16,540 bases of DNA. Source: Calditrichota bacterium (GTDB taxonomy: Bacteria; Electryoneota; RPQS01). Both the position numbers and the translations under genes were made by a program. The notes beneath the pieces are model-generated. The model made no database searches. It was not told where the DNA came from and was given only the letters and a program-made list of their open reading frames with translations. The stretch lies in the NCBI GenBank assembly GCA_020057985.1, contig JAGVEU010000460.1:1-16540 (forward strand), given 5' to 3'. Positions 1 to 7,333 of the stretch are shown here, one piece after another. Numbering within the stretch: position 1 is the first letter of the stretch; the number at the start of each line of letters is the position of its first letter.

Positions 1-1496
1 ATTTGCAGCTTACGATGCCTTGTGTCCTGATAGCCGGAATGGTAGAATCCTGCCGATACCGCTTCCTTGAGCATCGGCGCAGTTGGTTTTTCCAGAGTGA
101 TGAGCACGCCCATCGCCGCCTTTTCGCGTTCGACGACGTGCCCGAGGTCACGGACATCCTTCACTGAGGTGCTGCCACCTTTCACCGAAAACATGATATG
201 CTCCGGCTTACGGTACTGGCCGTCGAGAAAAGTGCGCACGCCGTCAATGCCTTGATCCGCGCCCTTCTTACGCTCGTCCTTTTCGGGTGCGGCATCCACG
301 AGACTGAGCGCCCACCACTGGAATTCGTACTTATCGTCATGCGCCAACGTGCGTGCGCTCTCCAAGTCTACCGGTTCGCCAATCACCTTATATTTGGCTT
401 TACCTTCAAACGTATCCTTTAGCCGTTGCTTAATCAACTTAATAGCGATGTGAGTGATATCTATCCCAATCCACTTTCGCTTGAGTCTATGCGCTACGGC
501 CACTGCGGTTCCACACCCACAGAAGGGATCAAGCACGACGTCCTTTTCATTAGAACTTGCCTGAATGATGCGTTCCAAGAGGGCTTCGGGCTTTTGCGTA
601 GGGAAACTCATGCGCTCTGCCGAAGTATTACCGACACGTTCAATATCGCTCCATAAGTCCATTACGCGCTTACCGGGCATCTCATCAAGAAACACCTTCA
701 ATCCGTCCAAGCGCGGAACACCGTCTTTGCGCGTAAGAATAAGTCCCCTTCTCCAGAGTTCCTCTAACTTCTCTTTCGAGAGTGCCCACCCCCGATTTTC
801 CGGTGGTCGAGCGCCGCGCCATTCGAAATTCCTGCCTTGAGTTTTTGACATCATTGTCAAGTCCTGCGCGGTGTATGACCGGCCTTGGTCATCCGCCTTG
901 TATCGTTTCATCTGCTCGGTGGAGTACTCGGTGTACAGTTGATTCCAGTTGTATTTATCGCCTCTCGAGTAGTACAGAATAATGTCACGCACCCGCTGAT
1001 AGTACTTCGCGTTGATATTATGCGCATTGGTGCGCTGCCACGTAATCTCGTTTCTGAAATTCTGCGCGCCAAATACGGCGTCCATGAGCAGCTTAAGGTA
1101 ATGGCTGGCGGTGGGATCGCAGTGCAGGTAGATGGAACCAGTTGGCTTGAGCACGCGGCAGAGTTCGATGAGACGCGGAGCCATCATCGCAAGATATGCC
1201 AGCATGTCCGTTTTGCCGAGAAAAGTACAGAAGGCTTCCATGACCTTGCCAGGCTTGCCGCCGCGTGTGACGATTTCCTCATAGGCGGCCTCCGCCGACG
1301 TATCCCACTTCCATGTGTCTTCGAAAGCCATGATCTGCGCCGCCGCACGTGTGCCGCTCTGCTCCTTGAAAAGCACATTGTAATCCTGATTGCTCTTGAA
1401 GGGTGGATCGAGGTAGATCAGATTCACGCTCTCCTCCCTGATGTGCTCTCGAAGGATTTTGAGGTTGTCGCCGTAGTATAGTGAGTTTGTGCTCAT
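1..1496 (-). CDS. Beta-class site-specific DNA methyltransferase fused to a restriction-endonuclease-like domain (3' end beyond window)
   Basis: The frame is open from an ATG at 1496 to base 1 (498 codons, no stop), so the gene is partial at its C-terminus. It should methylate adenine-N6 or cytosine-N4 in a DNA target. The catalytic motif IV appears first, as LDPPF at residues 29-33, and the SAM-binding motif I comes late, as DPFCGCGT at 323-330, preceded by FPTQKPEALLERI near 298. The order IV then I is that of beta-class enzymes, with the target-recognition region between them. From about residue 390 a second domain follows: GADQGIDG (412-419), then FSVKGG (436-441) and a VRDLGHVVEREKAA stretch. 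This resembles Mrr-type PD-(D/E)XK endonuclease folds, with Asp418 and Lys439 as candidate catalytic residues. No clear Shine-Dalgarno precedes the ATG. The methyltransferase call is firm; base specificity and nuclease activity are not established. Confidence 0.93.
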   Translation of the reverse strand, partial: MSTNSLYYGDNLKILREHIREESVNLIYLDPPFKSNQDYNVLFKEQSGTRAAAQIMAFEDTWKWDTSAEAAYEEIVTRGGKPGKVMEAFCTFLGKTDMLAYLAMMAPRLIELCRVLKPTGSIYLHCDPTASHYLKLLMDAVFGAQNFRNEITWQRTNAHNINAKYYQRVRDIILYYSRGDKYNWNQLYTEYSTEQMKRYKADDQGRSYTAQDLTMMSKTQGRNFEWRGARPPENRGWALSKEKLEELWRRGLILTRKDGVPRLDGLKVFLDEMPGKRVMDLWSDIERVGNTSAERMSFPTQKPEALLERIIQASSNEKDVVLDPFCGCGTAVAVAHRLKRKWIGIDITHIAIKLIKQRLKDTFEGKAKYKVIGEPVDLESARTLAHDDKYEFQWWALSLVDAAPEKDERKKGADQGIDGVRTFLDGQYRKPEHIMFSVKGGSTSVKDVRDLGHVVEREKAAMGVLITLEKPTAPMLKEAVSAGFYHSGYQDTRHRKLQ

Positions 1497-1588
1497 GTTT
1501 GTGAATGGAAAGACGGAGTCATTATTCCAATTCCGGTGGCGTAAGTACCCCCTTCTCGATAGTAAAGAAAGTCATCATCAACTTGACC

Positions 1589-2095
1589 CTATTGAACCAA
1601 CTTCCTGAAGTCTTCATCCTGCCACAGATTCATAAAGCACTCATCTTCAAGCGCGCCTTGTTTGAAATTAGTGTCTTGAGCGATTGTTTTGCGAAGGAAG
1701 GCAAGAGCGTGTTCCTTATCCCCACTGACCGCATAGTCGCAGGCTCGATGCCAGAGAGCGGATTTAAGTTTGGGATTCAAAGAAAGCGACCGATCGAAGG
1801 CCAGTTGGGCTTCTGTATGACGCATCATGCGACCGAGTGTGGAGCCTTTCCGCTCCCACACGCGTGCGTCATTCGGCCTGAAGGCTATTGAACTGTCAAA
1901 CAGAGCCAGCGCATATTCGAGATCGTCAAAGCTGTACTGCTCGCAGCCGCGCTCATAATAGTCGTCCGCCATTGCAATGGAATCGAGAACCCGCACCGTA
2001 CGGCCTTCCGATTTGCGGTGAGTACTGCACGAGACAATCAAGGTGGTCACGAGTAGAAGCGCGATGAAACACAAGATACTCTTTTCATCCTTCAT
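1589..2095 (-). CDS. Small TPR-repeat lipoprotein
   Basis: I chose the ATG at 2095 (168 aa) over an in-frame ATG at 2134. From 2095 the protein begins directly with a lipoprotein signal: Met-Lys-Asp-Glu-Lys, a hydrophobic stretch, then lipobox Ile-Val-Ser-Cys with Cys23 as the lipidated residue. A GAAGG lies seven bases upstream of this ATG. The mature part has helical TPR-like repeats: YYERGCEQYSFDDLEYALALF, then a unit around FRPNDARVWERKGSTLGRM, then one around NPKLKSALWHRACDY. It ends with a segment containing DEDFRKLV, a frequent closing motif in TPR proteins. Such proteins are usually envelope scaffolds. It follows the sigma54 regulator by 23 bases and probably shares its transcript. 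The partner is unknown. Confidence 0.8.
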   Translation of the reverse strand: MKDEKSILCFIALLLVTTLIVSCSTHRKSEGRTVRVLDSIAMADDYYERGCEQYSFDDLEYALALFDSSIAFRPNDARVWERKGSTLGRMMRHTEAQLAFDRSLSLNPKLKSALWHRACDYAVSGDKEHALAFLRKTIAQDTNFKQGALEDECFMNLWQDEDFRKLVQ

Positions 2096-2117
2096 CCTTC
2101 CGCCTTCATCCTTTTCA
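2081..2117. repeat. Short tandem TTCATCC-type repeat at a gene junction
   Basis: On the plus strand the motif TTCATCCTT recurs here in imperfect direct copies, interrupted by CCGCC; on the minus strand it reads GGATGAA units. It spans the gap between the sigma54 regulator and the TPR lipoprotein and supplies the latter's ribosome-binding site and start codon. Similar short tandem heptamer-like repeats occur between genes in several bacterial phyla, but I cannot confirm the copy number elsewhere in this genome. Confidence 0.6.
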
Positions 2118-2118
2118 C

Positions 2119-3588
2119 CTACTCCTCGCCCCACTCTTTGAGACGATAGTGGAGGTAACGGCGAGAGATGCCGAGGACCTCAGCCGCACGGGATTTGTTT
2201 CCGCTGCAGGCGGAGAGCACTTGAAGGATGTGTTTGCGCTCGGCGACTTTCCAGCTTTGGTCGTCGCTGACCTGTTTCGGAGTGGTCTGCTGCATGATGT
2301 CCTGCGGCTCGATCCGTTCACCTTGCGCGACCACCAAGGCGCGTGCCATCGTATTTTCCAGTTCTCGGACATTGCCGGGCCATGCATAACCCGTCAACAT
2401 GCGCAACGCATCGGGAGAGATTCCCTTGGCTCTTCCGCCGGATTGCTTACCGTATTTTTCGAGGAAGTGGCGCACAAGTGCTGGCAAATCGGTCAAGCGA
2501 TCTCGAAGCGGTGGAGCGGCTATCGGAAGAATGTAGAGCCGGTAGAACAGATCAGTACGAAACCGTCCTTCGCTCACTTCGGCGAGAAGATTCTTGTTTG
2601 TGGCGGTGATGATGCGTGCGTCAGCCTTGAGTGTTTTCGTGTCTCCAACGGCGCGGAACTCGCCTTCCTGAAGAAAGCGCAGCAGCTTGGTCTGCATTTC
2701 GGCGGGAATATCTGCTACTTCGTCGAGGAAGAGTGTTCCACCAGCTACCGCTTGCACTAATCCGATCTTATCACTGACCGCACCTGTGAAGGAGCCTTTC
2801 TTATGGCCGAAGAGTTCACTCTCAAAAAGTTGAGGGGCGACATTACCGCAATAGAGTGCGAGAAATGGCTTGGAAGCGCGGGCGCCGGCCGAATGGATTT
2901 CGCGGGCGACCAGTTCTTTGCCGGTGCCGGATTCACCGGAGATAAACACAGGCAAGTCGGAAGTGGCCACACGTTCGATGAGCGCAAAAAGTTCTTGCAT
3001 GACCGATGACGAACCGACCAAGGAACTGAATTTTGCGCCAGACGACTTGCCCGCTTTCAGAGTCTGGATTTCCTTGCGAGCGGACTCATAGCGTCGCGCA
3101 TTTTCAATCGCAAGAGTGGAAAAGGCTGCCAGCGTGCCGAGCGGGCCGAGATTTTCTTCCCGAAAGAGGCCGCGATCCGAGCGACTGTCCAGATAAATCG
3201 CGCCAATGATCTTCGTGGCGGTGGCAAGTGGAACAATCATCGCGGCTTGAATGTTTTGCAGGATGATGGAAGACTGGCCAGAGAATCGGGGATCCGTGAC
3301 GGCAATTTCAAAATACTTGGACTGTCCGAACTTCAGAGCCACATCGAGCAGCGAAGAGGAAATATCCTCGATGCCGCGAACCGCGCTGCCCTCGCTCAGT
3401 TTTTGCTTGGCCACCTCCACTCGCTCTGTATTCTCGCTACGCAGCAGAATCATGGCGGTATCGGCGTGCATGGTTTCTGCAGCAGCAGCGATCACATCCT
3501 CGAGCACTTCATCGAGAGTGCGGAGTTCAAGCAGTTTCTGCCCGACCGAGAGAATCTGCTCCGGAGTGAGAAGTCCTTTGTCGTTCAC
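2119..3588 (-). CDS. GAF-domain sigma54-dependent transcriptional activator, Fis-type HTH
   Basis: A 489-residue bacterial enhancer-binding protein that should remodel sigma54 RNA polymerase by ATP hydrolysis. An N-terminal GAF sensor covers about residues 20-165. The AAA+ domain spans about 188-425, with Walker A GESGTGKE (218-225), the sigma54-contact loop GSFTGA (265-270; a Ser replaces the usual second-position Ala) and Walker B GGTLFLDE (283-290). The motif YAWPGNVRELEN lies near 401. A Fis-type helix-turn-helix closes the protein (about 450-485, NKSRAAEVLGISRRYLHYRL). There is no receiver domain, so the signal is probably a small ligand bound by GAF. The start is GTG, preceded by AGGGAG seven bases upstream, and it overlaps the lipoprotein stop as GTGA, suggesting coupled translation. 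Likely targets are the neighbouring envelope genes, but no sigma54 promoter was recognised. Confidence 0.95.
   Translation of the reverse strand: MNDKGLLTPEQILSVGQKLLELRTLDEVLEDVIAAAAETMHADTAMILLRSENTERVEVAKQKLSEGSAVRGIEDISSSLLDVALKFGQSKYFEIAVTDPRFSGQSSIILQNIQAAMIVPLATATKIIGAIYLDSRSDRGLFREENLGPLGTLAAFSTLAIENARRYESARKEIQTLKAGKSSGAKFSSLVGSSSVMQELFALIERVATSDLPVFISGESGTGKELVAREIHSAGARASKPFLALYCGNVAPQLFESELFGHKKGSFTGAVSDKIGLVQAVAGGTLFLDEVADIPAEMQTKLLRFLQEGEFRAVGDTKTLKADARIITATNKNLLAEVSEGRFRTDLFYRLYILPIAAPPLRDRLTDLPALVRHFLEKYGKQSGGRAKGISPDALRMLTGYAWPGNVRELENTMARALVVAQGERIEPQDIMQQTTPKQVSDDQSWKVAERKHILQVLSACSGNKSRAAEVLGISRRYLHYRLKEWGEE
3585..3588 (-). other. GTGA stop-start overlap (lipoprotein to sigma54 regulator)
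   Basis: The TGA stop of the Ig-like lipoprotein (3587-3585) overlaps the GTG start of the regulator (3588-3586). This fixes the GTG as a plausible start and implies translational coupling and a shared transcript. Confidence 0.75.
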
Positions 3589-4661
3589 CGAGTCTCTCCC
3601 TGCGACACGATGAAGTAGCCTTGTTTGGAGCGAGAAGAATTCCTGAAGCTGTCAAGCACGCTGATCGTCCAGTAATAATGGCCATCGGGAAGCGAGTCCG
3701 ACACCTCAATGGAAAGCAGTGTAGGACTGAGCAAAGGACCGCTCCATACATCGGCATCGAAGTCATTGACTATGGCCTGATAGACAAAGGGGAAATTGGC
3801 AGAAAAGGCCTCCCAGATGAGTAGAGGAAAAGCCGCGACGGTGTCATCTTGCGAAGGAGAAATGACCAAGGGAGTTTCTTCAACGACCCGGAAAAGATAG
3901 GCGGGTCCTCCCTCTGTGGTATTACCGCTGTGATCCAACGCGGAAAAGAAGAAGGGTTGACCAATCACCGATCCAAGAGTATAGTCGTTGAAAACTGTGC
4001 TGGAAAATCGGCTGGTCCAGGTTCCGTTCCGCTCTTCCATAACCACAGGCGACCCGGTTCGATAGCGCACCCAGGCAGAATCCACAAACGGCGGGCCGAT
4101 CGCAATCATCTCGGCAATGACAGAGTACGTATCTTGCGTGGGAAAAATCCTTGAAACATGTTCGGAGTGAACGCTCGGAATAAGAATGGGACGAGGAACG
4201 GAAGTGTCCTGCTGCGTGGTGAAATGCCAAATATACTCTGTAACGATTGCATTGTCTGCCAGGTCTTTGGCACCGGCAGTAATCGTGGCAGTGTAGAGAG
4301 TATTCATGACCAGCTCGCTGTCCGGATTGAAAATCGCTGTCATGCCAGTATAGCTCACCGTGCCGGAAATCGGCGTTTCTTCCTGCTGCAGGACGAAGGT
4401 TGCTATGGTGAGCGTCGAGGTATCCATTCCCTCGCTGAAGATCGCGATGATGTTCGTGCCAATTGGCTCGCCCGTAGCTTCATTGACCGGAACCGTGGCT
4501 GTTACCACGGGGCGGGTGGTATCCATAGGAGCACGATAGAAATCCGACTTAGGATCCAACGGATTGTCGTGTGGCGCACTGCATCCGGCGAGCATGATCA
4601 TCAGAAGGCCGATCAGGAAATCGGATGTCAGACGATTGCAATAGTATCTAAGTCTCGGCAT
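3585..4661 (-). CDS. Ig-like/fibronectin-like repeat lipoprotein
   Basis: A 358-residue predicted lipoprotein. The N-terminus has basic residues, a hydrophobic stretch and lipobox Leu-Ala-Gly-Cys (Cys27). Asn-Pro-Leu-Asp-Pro follows at 33-37, a motif I associate with lipoproteins of FCB-type bacteria. Residues about 47-148 form a bacterial Ig-like (Big_5/SbsA type) domain, with PVVTATVPVNEATG, then IFSEGMD and a closing YIWHFTT. A second beta-rich region lies at about 155-260. A third, fibronectin-like, lies at about 262-355, with YYWTISVLDSFRNSS near its end. No enzymatic motif is visible, so a surface binding or structural role is the safest reading. It lies 71 bases after the OPT gene and its stop overlaps the regulator start by four bases. 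No good Shine-Dalgarno precedes the ATG. Confidence 0.85.
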   Translation of the reverse strand: MPRLRYYCNRLTSDFLIGLLMIMLAGCSAPHDNPLDPKSDFYRAPMDTTRPVVTATVPVNEATGEPIGTNIIAIFSEGMDTSTLTIATFVLQQEETPISGTVSYTGMTAIFNPDSELVMNTLYTATITAGAKDLADNAIVTEYIWHFTTQQDTSVPRPILIPSVHSEHVSRIFPTQDTYSVIAEMIAIGPPFVDSAWVRYRTGSPVVMEERNGTWTSRFSSTVFNDYTLGSVIGQPFFFSALDHSGNTTEGGPAYLFRVVEETPLVISPSQDDTVAAFPLLIWEAFSANFPFVYQAIVNDFDADVWSGPLLSPTLLSIEVSDSLPDGHYYWTISVLDSFRNSSRSKQGYFIVSQGETR

Positions 4662-4732
4662 GGTATGTGAGACCGAATTGATGTTTTTGCTTGGGTTGTA
4701 AGTTTGTCAGAAGCTCGGGATGAGTTCACCTA

Positions 4733-7270
4733 TCAAATCCAGCCGACGGCTCCCATCAGGGTGATGAAAATTCCCATCAGACTCTCTCCGGCGATAATAC
4801 CGGACGCTGATGCAATAGTATATTGTTCGGCAGTGGCCGGTCTCATCTTCAGATAGATGAGAGCGATTAAGCCACCAACAAACATGGAGAGCGCATTGTA
4901 AAACGGCAGCACGAACGCAAGACCGAGTCCCATTGCTGAGGGTATCCACTTCCGCCACTTGGGAAACAGCCGTTCGCACATGGGAATCAAGATTCCCACA
5001 ATCCCACCCAAAATCAGCGCTGCACGAGCTGTAGGGTGCAACGACTCGAAGCCATTGGACAAGAGTCTTGCCACCGATGCCCAGACTTGCGCGGAGGGAG
5101 CCGGGAATTTTGTCGAGCCCAGAATCGACACATCCGGCACAACGAGGAAGAATGCAGGAACGGTAACTGCCGTCCCGATAAAAATTCCCGCGAATTGAGC
5201 CAGAAACTGCTTGCGGGCATTGGCGCCGAGTACATAGCCGCTCTTGAGATCCGTGAGCAGATCGGACGCGGAATCGGCCACACCTGCGGTGATACAGGCA
5301 GTCATGAGATTCGTGTTCATCTGTTTAGGAGCCAGCGCGCCGAATGTGAGCTGTGTGATCTTGCCCATCGCACCAACGGGTGTAGTGTCGGTTTCGCCGC
5401 AGGCCCTGCATGCAACTAAGGAGAGGAAAAAGGAGAGAATAACAGCCAAAATTCCCATCCACCACGCGACATTGAAATAGACGGCCGCAAGAGCTACAAT
5501 TCCTATGGTGCCGATCACCATGCCACCGGCAAACCAGGTACCGGGGACTTCGATTCGTTCCATCGGATCCTGCTCCGCATGGGGCTTGGCCTGCGCGAAG
5601 ATGCTTTTCAATCCTGAAAACGCGCGCAATGCGGTACGCCATTCAAAAGCAAAGGCAAGCAAGCCGCTCGTGACCATACACGCCGCTCCGGCCCACAAAC
5701 TCCATGATACAATATTACGATAGCCGCCGGGAGCTTGAGTATTGCTTGCGCCCGGTTCAAACGCAAGGATTGAACTCGTTGCACGTGCAGTAATGAATAG
5801 TGTTTCGCCCGTTGCCAGGCAGACAAAAGCCTCAGCCATGCGATTCGGCTCGCCGTTCTTCATGCGCGGGGCTTTTAGATCCGCAAGCAGAGCCGCCATG
5901 CTCGCGTACCGGATAGAATCAGTCCACGTATAATTGTAAAGTTGCGAATTGCGGCCCTCTGACAGAATTGCGGGCAACGTAAAACCGGCAGGAATATTGA
6001 GGGGGAACCTCGGCTTCGCGATGAGCTGATTTGCAGTTCCTGTTTCAACGGAAAATACTTGTGCGGCAACTCCTGATGTGGTTACGTTGGCTGCGGTATC
6101 CAGCAGCGCCAGAGAAGTCTCCACGTGCGCCGCGCCCTTGAACGCGCTGTCCACTCGCATTTCAAGTCGGTTTTTCAGATACGCATCTTCCGGCTTAGTC
6201 GCACGCAGTTTTCCATAAAACGGATTAGGAGCGCCATCGGACATCCTTGGGCTATTCAATGATGTGACCAACTCACTGATGCTTGCATAGGTGACCGGAC
6301 TGGACCAGATATATTCGAGTTTGCTAGTGTCGGCTCCGTCTTCAATCAAGTAATCCTTGTTTGCTTTTGCAATCTGAAAACGCAATGAGTGGCCGGCAGA
6401 AACAGTGAGCGGAAACTTCAGATCTTCGATGGAGCGAACATAAGGCAGGGGATGGCCGATAACTTCCTTGTCCATCATGACCGGCGCCAAAATTCCCCAG
6501 TTGAGAATTCCACCGATCAGCAAACTAACGCAGACTTTGAAGCCCATGATCGCACCGGCGGCTACGAGAATCATGCTCGCATCCATCTGAATCGTGTACA
6601 TGCCAAGTCGCTGGCCAAAAGTATTGTAGAGCGAGGAAATCCAGCCGAACCCGTCACGCACTGCGGCAATCGCAATTCCGATTCCGCCCCATGCGAAGAG
6701 AGCTTTCGCGGCTGTGGATTCGCCACCAGCACCGCCCACGCCATGCAGGCTCTTGAGGGTTTCGGCGGCGGCAATGCCCGATGGGAACTTCAGACGCTCT
6801 ATATTAATCATCTGCCGTTTCATGGGAATAGCCATCGTGACGCCGAGTACGGCAAGGAAAAACACCCATGCCGAAAGCAGACCGTAGCCGATATGCACAC
6901 CGTTCACGAGCAGATAGGCGCTAATGGCGGAGACAATGGTTCCACCGGTCGAGTATCCTGCAGAAGAAGCCGTAGACTGCATGGCGTTATTCTCAAGAAT
7001 GGACATATCCGTCTTGAAAATGCGCGGCATCACCTTGCGTAACGCTTTCCAAATAGTGAAGCTGAGGATACACGACGTGATGGCCACACCCAATCCCCAG
7101 CCGGTTTTCAAGCCTACATAGAGATTCTGGAGCGAGAGGAAACCGCCGAGAATCGAGCCCATGATAACCGAGCGCCAAGTAAGCTGCGGCATGTCATCAC
7201 CGCGATAAACATTCTCATACCACTCGCGTTCCAGTTCTTCCGGCGTCATCTTCTTCGGTGTGTCGGCCAT
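4733..7270 (-). CDS. OPT-family transporter with a duplicated inserted soluble domain
   Basis: An 845-residue polytopic membrane protein of the oligopeptide transporter (OPT) superfamily, whose members are proton-coupled importers of peptides or metal chelates. Family hallmarks are visible: NLYVGLKTGWGLGV (about 49-62), an Asn-Asn-Ala-Met-Gln-Ser segment (94-99), KFPSGIAAAETL (161-172), and in the C-terminal half GETDTTPVGAMGKITQLTFG with DLKSGYVLGANARKQF. It is longer than typical bacterial members because a mostly hydrophilic region, about residues 275-515, interrupts the membrane segments. That region holds two related units (about 284-360 and 420-500). It is a paralogue of the upstream gene at 7334-9574, sharing DREWYENVY/EREWYENVY at the N-terminus, and lies 63 bases after it. 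No strong Shine-Dalgarno precedes the ATG. The substrate is unknown. Confidence 0.93.
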   Translation of the reverse strand: MADTPKKMTPEELEREWYENVYRGDDMPQLTWRSVIMGSILGGFLSLQNLYVGLKTGWGLGVAITSCILSFTIWKALRKVMPRIFKTDMSILENNAMQSTASSAGYSTGGTIVSAISAYLLVNGVHIGYGLLSAWVFFLAVLGVTMAIPMKRQMINIERLKFPSGIAAAETLKSLHGVGGAGGESTAAKALFAWGGIGIAIAAVRDGFGWISSLYNTFGQRLGMYTIQMDASMILVAAGAIMGFKVCVSLLIGGILNWGILAPVMMDKEVIGHPLPYVRSIEDLKFPLTVSAGHSLRFQIAKANKDYLIEDGADTSKLEYIWSSPVTYASISELVTSLNSPRMSDGAPNPFYGKLRATKPEDAYLKNRLEMRVDSAFKGAAHVETSLALLDTAANVTTSGVAAQVFSVETGTANQLIAKPRFPLNIPAGFTLPAILSEGRNSQLYNYTWTDSIRYASMAALLADLKAPRMKNGEPNRMAEAFVCLATGETLFITARATSSILAFEPGASNTQAPGGYRNIVSWSLWAGAACMVTSGLLAFAFEWRTALRAFSGLKSIFAQAKPHAEQDPMERIEVPGTWFAGGMVIGTIGIVALAAVYFNVAWWMGILAVILSFFLSLVACRACGETDTTPVGAMGKITQLTFGALAPKQMNTNLMTACITAGVADSASDLLTDLKSGYVLGANARKQFLAQFAGIFIGTAVTVPAFFLVVPDVSILGSTKFPAPSAQVWASVARLLSNGFESLHPTARAALILGGIVGILIPMCERLFPKWRKWIPSAMGLGLAFVLPFYNALSMFVGGLIALIYLKMRPATAEQYTIASASGIIAGESLMGIFITLMGAVGWI
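5771..6013 (-). repeat. Second copy of the inserted domain in the longer OPT transporter
   Basis: Residues about 420-500. It has the same landmark order as the first copy (FPL, AG, YTW, YAS, APRM, NGEPN) but lacks the PFYG ending. Its C-terminal flank, LAFEPG then GGYRNIVSWSLW, matches the flank of the single-copy paralogue (LGFKPG then GGFRNISAWSLW). Confidence 0.7.
6191..6421 (-). repeat. First copy of the inserted domain in the longer OPT transporter
   Basis: Residues about 284-360. Shared landmarks with the second copy are Phe-Pro-Leu, Ala-Gly, a Tyr-x-Trp, Tyr-Ala-Ser, Pro-Arg-Met and Asp/Asn-Gly-x-Pro-Asn. This copy ends with PNPFYG, as does the single copy in the neighbouring OPT gene. 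Confidence 0.7.
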
Positions 7271-7333
7271 GTGTCGGGTTGCTTTCTTGGGAATATCGGT
7301 TGTTGGGTTGTGGGCAATCTCTAGCTGTCTAAC

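Noticed and set aside
885..1481. A 198-codon plus-strand open frame
   Set aside because: It lies wholly antisense to the methyltransferase, whose reading frame carries clear catalytic motifs; the plus-strand translation has no recognisable domain.
1497..1588. Possible terminator or promoter between the TPR lipoprotein and the methyltransferase
   Set aside because: Only a 4-bp stem near GTCA...TGAC and an isolated AATAAT are visible; neither is convincing.
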